A stretch of DNA of 64,000 nucleotides. Origin: Actinoallomurus liliacearum. Its GTDB lineage: Bacteria; Actinomycetota; Actinomycetes; Streptosporangiales; Streptosporangiaceae. Shown here one piece after another: positions 33,299 through 41,125 of this stretch; position 1 is the stretch's first letter; each line of letters starts with the position of its first letter. Below the pieces are notes generated by a model. The model made no database searches. It was given only the letters and a program-made list of their open reading frames with translations, and was not told the DNA's origin. Position numbers and translations under genes: made by a program. Location: contig NZ_BAABHJ010000008.1 in assembly GCF_039542035.1 (NCBI RefSeq), positions 372,001-436,000 of the forward strand. The letters are read 5' to 3'.

Positions 33299-34519
33299 AT
33301 GCCCGAGGCTGTCATCGTCGCGACCGCACGCTCTCCCATCGGGCGGGCGTTCAAGGGATCGCTGAAGGACCTGCGTCCCGACGATCTCACCGCGCGCATC
33401 GTGCGGGCGGCGCTCGACAAGGTCCCGCAGCTGGACCCGAACGACATCGACGACCTGCTGCTGGGCTGCGGCCTGCCCGGCGGCGAGCAGGGTTACAACA
33501 TGGCCCGCGTGGTCGCCCTCCTCCTCGGATACGACAACCTCCCGGGCGCCACGATCACGCGCTACTGCTCCTCGTCGCTGCAGACCACCCGGATGGCCTT
33601 CCACGCCATCAAGTCCGGCGAGGCGGACGTCATCGTCTCGGCCGGGGTCGAGATGGTCAGCCGGTTCGCCAAGGGCAGCAGCGACGGCCTGCCCGACACC
33701 CAGAACCCGCTGTTCAACGAGGCTCAGGCCCGTACGGCCAAGCGTGCCGAGGGCAACGCCGAGACCTGGCGCGACCCCCGCCAGGACGGTGGGCTTCCCG
33801 ACGTCTACATCGCGATGGGCCAGACCGCCGAGAACGTCGCCCAGTTGCGCGGCATCGGCCGCGCCGAGCAGGACGAGTTCGGGGTGCGCTCCCAGAACCT
33901 CGCCGAGAAGGCCATCGGGAACGGCTTCTTCGAGCGGGAGATCACGCCGGTCGAGCTGCCGGACGGCACCGTGGTGGCCAAGGACGACGGCCCGCGCGCC
34001 GGAACGACGCTCGAGAAGGTCTCCCAGCTCCAGCCGGTCTTCCGGCCCGACGGCACGGTGACGGCCGGCAACTGCTGCCCGCTCAACGACGGCGCGGCCG
34101 CGGTCGTCGTGATGAGCGACACCAAGGCCGCCGAGCTCGGCATCACGCCGCTCGCCCGCATCGTCTCCTCCGGGGTCTCGGGGCTGTCCCCGGAGATCAT
34201 GGGCCTCGGACCGGTGGAGGCGTCCCGTCAGGCTCTGAAGAGGGGCGGCCTGACGATCGACGACATCGACCTGGTCGAGATCAACGAGGCGTTCGCCGCC
34301 CAGGTGATCCCCTCCTACCGGGACCTGGGGATCGACATCGACAAGCTGAACGTGAACGGTGGCGCGATCGCGGTCGGCCACCCGTTCGGCATGACCGGGG
34401 CACGCATCACGGGCACGCTGCTCAACGGGCTGCAGTGGCACGACAAGACCTTCGGCCTCGAGACGATGTGCGTCGGCGGCGGCCAGGGCATGGCGATGGT
34501 GTTCGAGCGCCTCAGCTGA
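33299..34519 (+). CDS. Acetyl-CoA C-acyltransferase (thiolase)
   Basis: A 406-residue thiolase. Nucleophilic Cys90 is in TRYCSSSLQT, His361 in GGAIAVGHPFG, and Cys391 in CVGGGQGM; NEAFA is also present. It is either a degradative beta-ketothiolase or a biosynthetic acetoacetyl-CoA enzyme; the family resembles mycobacterial FadA3, whose gene also lies near cbs as I recall. The ATG at 33299 follows AGGAGAAGGAGA; the open frame extends 69 codons further upstream, overlapping the propeller gene end, and is rejected. It stands alone with its own terminator. Confidence 0.93.
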   Translation: MPEAVIVATARSPIGRAFKGSLKDLRPDDLTARIVRAALDKVPQLDPNDIDDLLLGCGLPGGEQGYNMARVVALLLGYDNLPGATITRYCSSSLQTTRMAFHAIKSGEADVIVSAGVEMVSRFAKGSSDGLPDTQNPLFNEAQARTAKRAEGNAETWRDPRQDGGLPDVYIAMGQTAENVAQLRGIGRAEQDEFGVRSQNLAEKAIGNGFFEREITPVELPDGTVVAKDDGPRAGTTLEKVSQLQPVFRPDGTVTAGNCCPLNDGAAAVVVMSDTKAAELGITPLARIVSSGVSGLSPEIMGLGPVEASRQALKRGGLTIDDIDLVEINEAFAAQVIPSYRDLGIDIDKLNVNGGAIAVGHPFGMTGARITGTLLNGLQWHDKTFGLETMCVGGGQGMAMVFERLS

Positions 34520-34562
34520 GGGCCTCGGTCACGCGCTGGTCAAGCTCGCGGCCCGTTCACGT

Positions 34563-34599
34563 GAAACTCCCCGGCGGGACACCCGCGCCGGGGGGTTTC
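34563..34599 (+). terminator. Terminator after the thiolase gene
   Basis: GAAACTCCCCGGCG (34563-34576) pairs with CGCCGGGGGGTTTC (34586-34599) with one T-G pair and a 9-nt loop, then GTTAG. It has the A-rich lead and T-rich tail of a factor-independent terminator. Confidence 0.85.
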
Positions 34600-34742
34600 G
34601 TTAGCAGTTCGTAACCCGCGAGGGGCGCATCGTGACGAAGGATCTACGTGCCGTGACAGAAAGCTCTCCGTAGGGGGGTTGTGTGATTGCGATGCGTGTT
34701 GCAGAGTCGTCAACAAGCAGCCCGCCCATCCAGGAGGTGCCT

Positions 34743-34970
34743 ATGTCTTTGAACCACTCACCGGAGACGCACAAGAATCTCATCGCACGCATCCCGAAAG
34801 TCACAGGACGTGACCTCCCCGAGTGGTTCGAAGCCATCGACAACGGCCCCGCCTTCCTACGCTGCGACGAGCGGGTCAACTGGCTTGCGGACGAGCACGG
34901 GCTCTCGCACGGTTACGCCTCGGCCCTCGTGCACGAGCACGAGCTGCATCGGCGCGCCGTCCGGTTCTGA
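34743..34970 (+). CDS. DUF4287-domain protein
   Basis: A 75-residue basic/acidic mixed helical protein: HKNLIARIPKVTGRDLPEWF, then WLADEHGLSHGYASALVHEHE. This is the DUF4287 pattern, found alone or next to DUF5655-type proteins. Start ATG 34743 behind GGAGG; an open stretch of 20 codons upstream is not needed. Six bp separate it from the PPOX flavoprotein gene, so they form an operon. The role is unknown; the HGLSHGYA segment suggests nucleic-acid or protein binding, which is weak inference. Confidence 0.82.
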   Translation: MSLNHSPETHKNLIARIPKVTGRDLPEWFEAIDNGPAFLRCDERVNWLADEHGLSHGYASALVHEHELHRRAVRF

Positions 34971-34976
34971 CCCCGC

Positions 34977-35387
34977 GTGGAGCAGCGCAGGGCACTCGAC
35001 TTCATCACCAAGCACCATCGAGCGGTGATGGTGACGTTCCACGCCGACGGCCGCCCGCAGACCTCACCCGTCCTCTGCGCGGTCGACGACGAGGGACGGA
35101 TCATCGTCAGCACGCGTGAGACCGCGGCGAAGACGCGCAACCTGATGCGCGATCCCCGCGTGACCTTCTGTGTCTTCACCGACGCGTTCTTCGGCGAATG
35201 GATCCAGGTCGACGGCGAGGCCGAGATCGTCCCGTTGCCCGAAGCGATGGAACCACTGATCGACTACTACCGGAAGGTCTCCGGCGAGCATCCCGACTGG
35301 GACGACTACCGCGCCGCGATGGAGCGCGACCGCCGGGTCGTCGTCCGGGCGACGATCGTCCGCGCCGGCCCTGACTTCCACGGCTGA
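34977..35387 (+). CDS. PPOX-class (pyridoxamine-phosphate-oxidase-like) F420/FMN-binding protein
   Basis: A 136-residue split-barrel flavoprotein: HRAVMVTFHADGRPQTSPV, IIVSTRETAAKTRNLMRDPRVTF and DGEAEIV. The TFH-DGRPQTSPV start and T-KTRNL-RDPR motif are characteristic of actinobacterial F420H2-dependent reductases/biliverdin reductase-type enzymes, which often act in redox defence. FMN cannot be excluded. Start GTG 34977; no strong ribosome site, consistent with coupling to the DUF4287 gene 6 bp upstream. Confidence 0.87.
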   Translation: MEQRRALDFITKHHRAVMVTFHADGRPQTSPVLCAVDDEGRIIVSTRETAAKTRNLMRDPRVTFCVFTDAFFGEWIQVDGEAEIVPLPEAMEPLIDYYRKVSGEHPDWDDYRAAMERDRRVVVRATIVRAGPDFHG

Positions 35388-35396
35388 GACGGCGCC

Positions 35397-35423
35397 GGCG
35401 CCCCCGCGTGAGGCGGGGGCGCC
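35397..35423. terminator. Bidirectional terminator, 11-bp stem
   Basis: GGCGCCCCCGC (35397-35407) and its exact complement (35413-35423) around GTGAG, between the PPOX gene and the convergent Bax inhibitor-1 gene. Confidence 0.85.
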
Positions 35424-35462
35424 GATCACTTCGCTGTCGGGGCGGCGCGTTCGCCGGCCGGC

Positions 35463-36248
35463 TCAGTCCCGGCTGTAGAAGTAGGACAGGAACCGGAGCA
35501 GCTCCAGGTAGATCCAGACCAGGCTCACGGTCAGCCCGAACGCCGCGAGCCACGCGGCCTTCCGCGGGGCGCCCGAGCGGACCCCGTCCTCGATGGAGCT
35601 GAAGTCCAGCAGCAGGAAGAAGCAGCCAACGAGGATCGCGGCGAGGCTGAAGACGATGCCGAGGGGGCCGTTCTCCCGGATCCCGATGCCGCCGACGTGG
35701 AAGAACGACACCAGCAGGTTGAGCACCATCAGGCCCATGAGGGCGAGCCCGGCGGCGACCACGAAGCGGACGAACCTCGGGGTCACCCGGACGATCCGCA
35801 GGGCGTAGACGGCCAGCGTCGCGCCGAACGCCAACGCGGTGCCGACCACCGCCTGCAGGACCACCCCGTTGTAGACGGAGTTGTAGGCGTGGCTCACCAC
35901 GCCGACCGCGACGCCGTACGCGGCGGCGTAGCCGAGCACGAGGACGGGATTGACCCGGCGGCCGAACGTCAGGATCGCCCAGCAGATCAGCCCGACCACC
36001 ACGGCGGCGAGCGCGACGGCGTTGGCCAGCCGGTCCGGGACGAGGACCCAGGCGGCGGCTCCGGCCACGACGAGCGTGCCGAGCGTCAGGAACGACCGCA
36101 CGACGACGTCGTCGATCGTCATGGACCGGGGCGGCGCGTACGCGGACGCGTTGTACATCGCCTCGAGCTGGTACACGCTCGGGGCCCCTCCCGACGCCTG
36201 CTGCCCGAACGCGCCGCGCCGGGACAAGACCGGGTTCCGGCTCTCCAT
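35463..36248 (-). CDS. Bax inhibitor-1/YccA family membrane protein
   Basis: A 261-residue integral membrane protein with about seven helices after a 40-residue cytoplasmic leader (SRNPVLSRRGAFGQ). The family core is visible: AYNSVYNGVVLQAVVGTALAF, RVTPRFVRFVVAAGLALMGL, LLLDFSSIEDG and the C-terminal WIYLELLRFLSYFYSRD. Members are calcium-leak or stress-related proteins of unclear bacterial role. The ATG (complement 36246-36248) follows GGGAGGG; the frame is open another 90 codons upstream across a tRNA and the promoter, and these are excluded. An inverted repeat lies 20 bp upstream of the start. Confidence 0.92.
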   Translation of the reverse strand: MESRNPVLSRRGAFGQQASGGAPSVYQLEAMYNASAYAPPRSMTIDDVVVRSFLTLGTLVVAGAAAWVLVPDRLANAVALAAVVVGLICWAILTFGRRVNPVLVLGYAAAYGVAVGVVSHAYNSVYNGVVLQAVVGTALAFGATLAVYALRIVRVTPRFVRFVVAAGLALMGLMVLNLLVSFFHVGGIGIRENGPLGIVFSLAAILVGCFFLLLDFSSIEDGVRSGAPRKAAWLAAFGLTVSLVWIYLELLRFLSYFYSRD

Positions 36249-36267
36249 GTAACACCCTCCCGACTCG

Positions 36268-36300
36268 CTGTGACCGTTCAACGACAGCGTACGGTCACAG
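36268..36300. promoter_or_regulatory. Inverted repeat CTGTGACCGT ... ACGGTCACAG upstream of the Bax inhibitor gene
   Basis: Perfect 10-bp arms (36268-36277, 36291-36300) separated by 13 bp, beginning 20 bp before the start codon. It could be an operator or a 5'-leader hairpin that would hide little of the ribosome site. No regulator gene adjoins it. The remaining sequence to the tRNA (36301-36489) shows nothing else I can name. Confidence 0.5.
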
Positions 36301-36489
36301 TGTTCCCACCGGCACGACGTGACTCTCCCCGCCGCAGGTACGCATATATCACGAAACGGATAGTGCGGCACGGCCGGTATCGGACGAGAAACGGCAGACC
36401 GATACCGGCCGAACTGACGGCCATAACGCCGCCGGGAGCACTCGGACGAAAGGTGTGGATTGCTCCACGACACCTCTGTCAACGTGCAG

Positions 36490-36564
36490 TGCCCCCGGTC
36501 GGGGTCGAACCGACACAACCGACTCTTTTAGGGAGTCTGCCTCTGCCTGTTGGGCTACGGGGGC
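36490..36564 (-). tRNA. tRNA gene, class I body, nominal anticodon UAA (Leu), unusual loop
   Basis: A 75-nt cloverleaf on the minus strand: 7-bp acceptor stem GCCCCCG/CGGGGGC with discriminator A, 3-bp D stem GCC/GGC with GG in the loop, 5-bp anticodon stem GACTC/GAGTC with loop CCTAAAA (36526-36532), 6-nt variable region and T arm GTCGG-TTCGACC-CCGAC. The loop centre is UAA, which would read UUA (Leu), yet leucyl tRNAs are class II with a long variable arm, and position 33 is C instead of the near-universal U. No CCA is encoded. A TATGAT -10-like box lies 6 bp upstream of the 5' end (36571-36576). It may be a specialised, suppressor-like or decayed tRNA. Confidence 0.78.
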
Positions 36565-36663
36565 GGCGTAATCATACCGGGCATGAGCCAATAAGGGACC
36601 ACCCAGTAAATGCGACAAATAACGCCTATTAGTGCCGCGCCCTAATTACAGGCCGAATACCGA

Positions 36664-38025
36664 TCAGTCTTTCGCGGCCAGCTCGAACTCCTCGCGAGGT
36701 CGTGTGATGGAGCCGAGCGAGACGACCTCGCGCTTGAAGAAGAAGGCGAGGGTCCAGTCGGCGGTCACCCGCGCCTTGCGGTTCACCGTGGGCACCCGGG
36801 ACAGGTGGTACGTCCGGTGCAGCCACCACGCGAGGAGACCCCGCAGCTTCACGCCGTAGATCTGCGCGACCCCCTTGTGCAGCCCCAGGCTCGCGACCGA
36901 TCCGGCATACGCGTGTTTGTAGGGTTTGAGCGCCTTACCGCGAAGCGCGGCGAGAACGTTGTCCCCCAGAACCTTCGCCTGCCGGACGGCGTGTTGCGCG
37001 TTCGGCGCGGTCAGGTTGCCCGGTTTCGTCAGGTCGGGGACGGCCGCGACGTCGCCCGCGGTGAATGCGCCTTCCACGCCCTCCACCGTCAACTCGGCGG
37101 TCGCCTTGAGCCGGCCCTTGTCGTCGATCGGAAGATCGGTGCGCCGCACGACGGGATTGGGCTTGACACCTGCCGTCCAAACGAGCGTTCCCGCGTCGAA
37201 TTCCTCGCCGTCGCTGAGCACGACGTGGTGCCCTTCGGCGGATTTGAGAAGCGTCTGGAGCTTGATCGCGATACCGCGCCGGCGCAGCGCCTCGATCGTC
37301 CAGCGGCCCATGTCCGGGCCGACCTCCGGCAGGATGCGGTCGCCCGCCTCGACCAGCACCCACTTCATGTCGGACGCGTCGACGTTCGGGTAGTACGCGC
37401 AGGCGTCGCGGGCCATGTCCTCCAGCTCGGCCAGCGCCTCGACGCCCGCGTATCCGCCGCCGACGAAGACGAACGTCAGCGCCCGCCTCCGGACCTCCTC
37501 CAGTTCGGTCGAGGCCGCGATGTCGAGCTGCGCGAGCACCTGGTTGCGCAGGTAGATGGCCTCCCCCACCGTCTTGAACCCGATGCCGCACTGGGCGAGA
37601 CCGGGGATCGGCAGGGTGCGGGAGATCGATCCGGGGCAGAAGACCAGGAGGTCGTAGGAGAGCATGCGCGTCTCGGCGACCTGCTCGGATCCATCGCCCT
37701 CCGCGCTGGTGCTCCCCACCACCTGGACCCACGCCTGGCGCTTCGCGTGCTCGATCTTGGTGACCCGGCCGTTGAGGATGGTCGCCCGCGGCAGGACGCG
37801 GCGCAGGGGCACGACGACGTGCCGGGCCTCGATGTTGCCGGCCGCCGCCTCCGGCAGGAACGGCTGGTAGGTCATGTACGACTGAGGGTCGACGACCGTG
37901 ATCTGAAGTTCACCGCTCTTGAGCTCGCGGCGCATCTTCTTGTGCAGCCGGAGCGCGGTGTACATGCCGACGTAGCCGCCACCGACGATGAGCACGTGCG
38001 TTGCCATACGGGTTTCGGTACCCAT
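36664..38025 (-). CDS. ndh: Type II NADH dehydrogenase (NDH-2)
   Basis: A 453-residue FAD-dependent, non-proton-pumping NADH:quinone oxidoreductase. FAD-binding GGGYVG near 15-20, NADH-binding FVGGGYAGVEALAELE near 191-206, FTAGDVAAVPD, and a C-terminal amphipathic/hydrophobic region (LLAWWLHRTYHLSRVP) for membrane attachment. The ATG (complement 38023-38025) follows GGGAGG at good spacing; MAT six codons later is a less likely start. A Rex-type redox operator lies 28 bp upstream of the start, so transcription should rise when NADH is high or oxygen low. Confidence 0.95.
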   Translation of the reverse strand: MGTETRMATHVLIVGGGYVGMYTALRLHKKMRRELKSGELQITVVDPQSYMTYQPFLPEAAAGNIEARHVVVPLRRVLPRATILNGRVTKIEHAKRQAWVQVVGSTSAEGDGSEQVAETRMLSYDLLVFCPGSISRTLPIPGLAQCGIGFKTVGEAIYLRNQVLAQLDIAASTELEEVRRRALTFVFVGGGYAGVEALAELEDMARDACAYYPNVDASDMKWVLVEAGDRILPEVGPDMGRWTIEALRRRGIAIKLQTLLKSAEGHHVVLSDGEEFDAGTLVWTAGVKPNPVVRRTDLPIDDKGRLKATAELTVEGVEGAFTAGDVAAVPDLTKPGNLTAPNAQHAVRQAKVLGDNVLAALRGKALKPYKHAYAGSVASLGLHKGVAQIYGVKLRGLLAWWLHRTYHLSRVPTVNRKARVTADWTLAFFFKREVVSLGSITRPREEFELAAKD

Positions 38026-38052
38026 GGCGTCCTCCCGAAACGGGCTGAGACT

Positions 38053-38070
38053 TTGTGAAAACTTTCACAA
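38053..38070. promoter_or_regulatory. Rex-type redox operator upstream of ndh
   Basis: TTGTGAAAACTTTCACAA at 38053-38070 is a perfect inverted repeat around ACT-like centre and matches the actinomycete Rex consensus TGTGAAC-n3-TTCACA except A for C at one position. A further half-like TTGTGAA with ATCAC follows at 38120-38134. Rex releases DNA on NADH binding and controls ndh in Streptomyces. The site lies within the 314-bp gap 38026-38339, which also holds the terminator described separately. Confidence 0.7.
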
Positions 38071-38190
38071 CCTCGCTTTTTACTCTAATCCGGCACGTCG
38101 CCCAAGCACAGACCCCGCCTTGTGAAACCGATCACGTACGAACCAACGGGCGGGCGGCCGCGTCAAAGAGGGAGAAGGAACCGGTGCGGA

Positions 38191-38259
38191 GTGACGGGTG
38201 GCGCGAGGGGGCCGTGCAGTGGGAGCGGGGGCTCCACTGTGCGCCGCTCCACCCGTCAC
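38191..38259 (-). terminator. Long stem-loop between udgB and ndh
   Basis: GTGACGGGTGG (38191-38201) pairs with CCACCCGTCAC (38249-38259), and inside it CAGTGGGAGC (38217-38226) pairs with GCTCCACTG (38231-38239) with one bulge. It lies downstream of the Ppx/UdgB unit on the minus strand and is probably its terminator, keeping read-through off the ndh promoter. Confidence 0.6.
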
Positions 38260-38339
38260 CCGCCCGGTCCGTCATCTGCCGGGTGGCCCGGCGCGAACGT
38301 GCGGCCGCGTCCGCGAGAACGGGGCGCGCCGGCTCCGGT

Positions 38340-39152
38340 TCAGCCCGGCAGGCCCGCGTACTCTCGGGCCCTGGTGAACACCGCGTCGAGCATGGGCTCG
38401 GTCACCCGGCCGGTGAAGGTGTTCTGCTGGCTCGGGTGGTAGCAGCCGAGCAGCAGCGTCTCCGCGCCGCCCGGCGCGGTCAGCGCGACCTCGGCTCCGT
38501 GCCCGAACGCCGGACGCGGAGCGGGTACGGCGTACCCGGCCTCCTTCAGCGCCGGCCACAGCGCCTGCCAGCCGAACCCGCCGAGCACGACGATCGACCG
38601 GACCGTACCGGCGACGAAACCGAGTTCCCGAGCCAGCCAGGGCAGGCAGGCCGCGCGTTCGGCGGGGGTCGGCTTGTTGGCGGGCGGGGCGCAGCGCACC
38701 GAGGCCACGACGCGGGCGCCGAGCAGCCGCTGGCCGTCGGCCGCGTGGGTGCTGGTCGGGATCGCGGCCAGGCCGGTCCGGTGCAACGACGCGAAGAGCC
38801 AGTCACCGCTGCGGTCCCCGGTGAAGATCCGTCCGGTGCGGTTCCCGCCGTGCGCGGCGGGTGCCAGGCCGACGATGAGGATCCGGGGCTCGGGGTCCCC
38901 CCAGCCCGGGATGGGCCGCCCCCAGTACTCCTCCTCCGCGAACGCCCGGCGGCGTTCGACGGCGACCTGTTCCCGCCAGGCCACGAGGCGCGGGCAGGCA
39001 CGGCACACCGACTGCCGCGCGACGAGTTCGCCGAGGGTGGGGGCGGAGTCCGCGAGGGCCCGCACGTCCGCCGGCGCCGCCGCCACCGGCGTGTCCGGGG
39101 TGGCGGGGTCCGCTGGATGTCCGGATCCCGGGGGGATGAAGGGGGCGTTCAT
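38340..39152 (-). CDS. udgB: Family 5 uracil-DNA glycosylase (UdgB)
   Basis: A 270-residue base-excision repair enzyme. The active-site motif GLAPAAHGGNRTGR (95-108) lacks the catalytic Asn/Asp of other families, as is normal for family 5; CYHPSQQNTFTGR is the second motif. Cys50, Cys53 (CRACPRL) and two later Cys (SVRCAPP, AACLPW) form the 4Fe-4S site. Start uncertain: ATG (complement 39150-39152) is used; a GTG at 39197 would overlap the ppx gene and add 15 residues. The first 45 residues are Ala/Pro-rich and beyond the usual N-terminus. Overlap or close spacing with ppx suggests co-transcription. Confidence 0.9.
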   Translation of the reverse strand: MNAPFIPPGSGHPADPATPDTPVAAAPADVRALADSAPTLGELVARQSVCRACPRLVAWREQVAVERRRAFAEEEYWGRPIPGWGDPEPRILIVGLAPAAHGGNRTGRIFTGDRSGDWLFASLHRTGLAAIPTSTHAADGQRLLGARVVASVRCAPPANKPTPAERAACLPWLARELGFVAGTVRSIVVLGGFGWQALWPALKEAGYAVPAPRPAFGHGAEVALTAPGGAETLLLGCYHPSQQNTFTGRVTEPMLDAVFTRAREYAGLPG

Positions 39153-39181
39153 GCGGGCGGGCTCGGTTCGCTTCTCCGGCG

Positions 39182-40240
39182 TCAGACCAGCGACCACGCG
39201 ATGCCGTCGAGGATGTCGCGCTCGCTGACGATCACGTCGGCGAAGGCGTACTCGCGCATGATCCGGTCGAGGATGAGCGCCCCGGCGCCGATGACGTCGA
39301 CCCGTCCGGGGTGCATGACGCCGATCCTGCTGCGCTCCTCGTGCGTGGAGCGCAGCAGCGTCCGGGTCACGTCGTGCACCTGGCGGGCCTTGATCCGCGA
39401 CAGGTGGATGCGCTCGGAGTCGTACGCCGGCAGGTCGAGCGCGATGCCCGCCACGGTGGTCACCGAACCGGCCAGCCCGACGAGGGTCCGCGCCTCGGCG
39501 ACCGGAACCGCCGGCAGGCTCGCGGCCGGCGCCCCTTCGGCCGGCGGGCCGGCGGGCGCGGCCGGATCGGCGCCCACGGCGCCGTTTCCGGGCGGCATCG
39601 GGACGCTCGCCGGCTCCGGCGCCGGCCGGCCGTCACGCACACTGGCGAGGGCCGCGTCGATGTCCGCGACGGCGGCGGCGACCTGCTCGGGCGACGGCGG
39701 GTCGGCCCGCAGGTGCCGCTCCGTCAGCCGGACGCAGCCGATGTCGACCGAGCGCGCGGCCTCGACCTCGGTGGTGCCGAAGACGAACTCGGTGGAGCCG
39801 CCGCCGATGTCGACGACGAGGTACGGGCGCATCGGCCGCAGGGCCGACAGATCCTTCGTCGCGCCGATGAACGACAGGTGGGCCTCTTCCTCACCGGTGA
39901 TCACCTCGGGCGCCACGCCGAAGATGTCGACGACGCCCCGCACGAAGTCGTCCCGGTTGGACGCGTCACGGGTGGCGCTGGTCGCCACGACCCTCGTCCT
40001 GATGGGAGTGCCGGTGACGTCGTGCGCGGCGATCAGCTTCGCGTAGCCCCGCATGGCGGCGAACGTGCGGTCGAGGGCCTCGGGGGCCAGGCGACCGGTC
40101 TTGTCGACGCCCTGCCCGAGCCGCACGATCTCCATGCGGCGTTCGAGGTCGGTCAACCGGCCGTCGACGATGTCGGCGATGAGCAGACGGACGGAGTTCG
40201 TCCCGCAGTCGATCGCCGCGACACGCGTCGCTGTGCTCAC
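39182..40240 (-). CDS. ppx: Ppx/GppA phosphatase family protein (exopolyphosphatase)
   Basis: A 352-residue enzyme of the ASKHA fold: AIDCGTNSVRLLIAD (9-23), EEEAHLSF, and VVDIGGGSTEFVFG for phosphate binding, then GLAGSVTTVAGI and GALILDRIM. Hydrolyses polyphosphate or pppGpp. Relative to the usual 310 residues there is an Ala/Pro/Gly-rich insert at about 205-250, between two helices, likely a surface loop. Start GTG (complement 40238-40240). It follows DUF501, FtsB and enolase on the same strand, the conserved actinobacterial order; the Ppx2 role in the stringent response is inference from family. Confidence 0.93.
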   Translation of the reverse strand: MSTATRVAAIDCGTNSVRLLIADIVDGRLTDLERRMEIVRLGQGVDKTGRLAPEALDRTFAAMRGYAKLIAAHDVTGTPIRTRVVATSATRDASNRDDFVRGVVDIFGVAPEVITGEEEAHLSFIGATKDLSALRPMRPYLVVDIGGGSTEFVFGTTEVEAARSVDIGCVRLTERHLRADPPSPEQVAAAVADIDAALASVRDGRPAPEPASVPMPPGNGAVGADPAAPAGPPAEGAPAASLPAVPVAEARTLVGLAGSVTTVAGIALDLPAYDSERIHLSRIKARQVHDVTRTLLRSTHEERSRIGVMHPGRVDVIGAGALILDRIMREYAFADVIVSERDILDGIAWSLV

Positions 40241-40400
40241 GATTCGTTCGCCTCCCGGCGCACCTCGTCGGCGCGGTCCTCCCGCGCTCCCCGGCGACGG
40301 CGATCAACGTGACCGCCGCCTCCGCCTCCACCTCCGACCGCGCCCGAGGGGCCCGGCTCACGCGGGCCGCTCGCTCCGGCCGCCGACTTACACCAAATCA

Positions 40401-40955
40401 TTACAAGGCCTGACGGTTCTCGTCATCGGATCCCGGGGACTGTCCGGCCTCGGTGCCACATGTGGTCGCGCACGAGCCGGCGCGCCACCAGTCCGGCATC
40501 CGGTCCAGGGCCTCCCGGCCGAAGGGATTGGCCCCCGGCACCGCGAGTTCGTGCGCGACCAGGGCGTGCAGGCACTTGACCCGGGACGGCATGCCGCCCG
40601 CGCTCTGCATCCCCTCGGGGAGCGGCTCGACGCCCTCCCCCTTCGCGGCGGCGTCCCGGCGGTCGAGGTAGTCGCGGTGCGCCGCCTCGTACGCCGCGGC
40701 CAGCTCCGGGTCGGCGTCGAGCCGGGCGGTCATCTCCCGCATCAGCCCGCTCGCCTCCAGCGTCCCGATCGCCGACGCGGCCTTCGGGCAGGTCAGGTAG
40801 AACAACGTCGGGAACGGCGTGCCGTCGGGCAGCCGGGGCGCGGTCTCCACCACGTCGGGCAGCCCGCAGGGGCAGCGATGGGCGATCGCCCGCAGCCCAC
40901 GCGGCGCACGGCCCAGTTGCGCGGCCACCGCCGCGACGTCGCGTTCCTCGATCAC
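40401..40955 (-). CDS. DUF501 family protein
   Basis: A 184-residue cytoplasmic protein with the family marks VAAQLGRAPRGLRAIAHRCPCGLPDVVET, TLFYLTCPKAASAIGTLE and MPSRVKCLHALVAHELA. Five conserved-looking Cys and several His (HRCPCG, LTCP, KCLHALVAH) suggest a metal site. GTG (complement 40953-40955) follows GGAGGG. Conserved between ftsB and ppx in actinobacteria; function unknown. The 160-bp gap to ppx (40241-40400) shows only GC-rich sequence. Confidence 0.9.
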   Translation of the reverse strand: MIEERDVAAVAAQLGRAPRGLRAIAHRCPCGLPDVVETAPRLPDGTPFPTLFYLTCPKAASAIGTLEASGLMREMTARLDADPELAAAYEAAHRDYLDRRDAAAKGEGVEPLPEGMQSAGGMPSRVKCLHALVAHELAVPGANPFGREALDRMPDWWRAGSCATTCGTEAGQSPGSDDENRQAL

Positions 40956-41125
40956 CGGGTAAGCCCTCCGGAGTCACCGGCAGGCCCGCCTGCCGACCTG
41001 TGGCCACGGCACCGGGCCGCCGCCGTACTCCGGCCGCCGGTCATCGGCGTGCCGGATCGGCGCCGGCGGGTCGGTGCCGCGAACCGCCTCGCCGAAATCT
41101 GAATGCCAGCGCTCAGGGTATGCGG

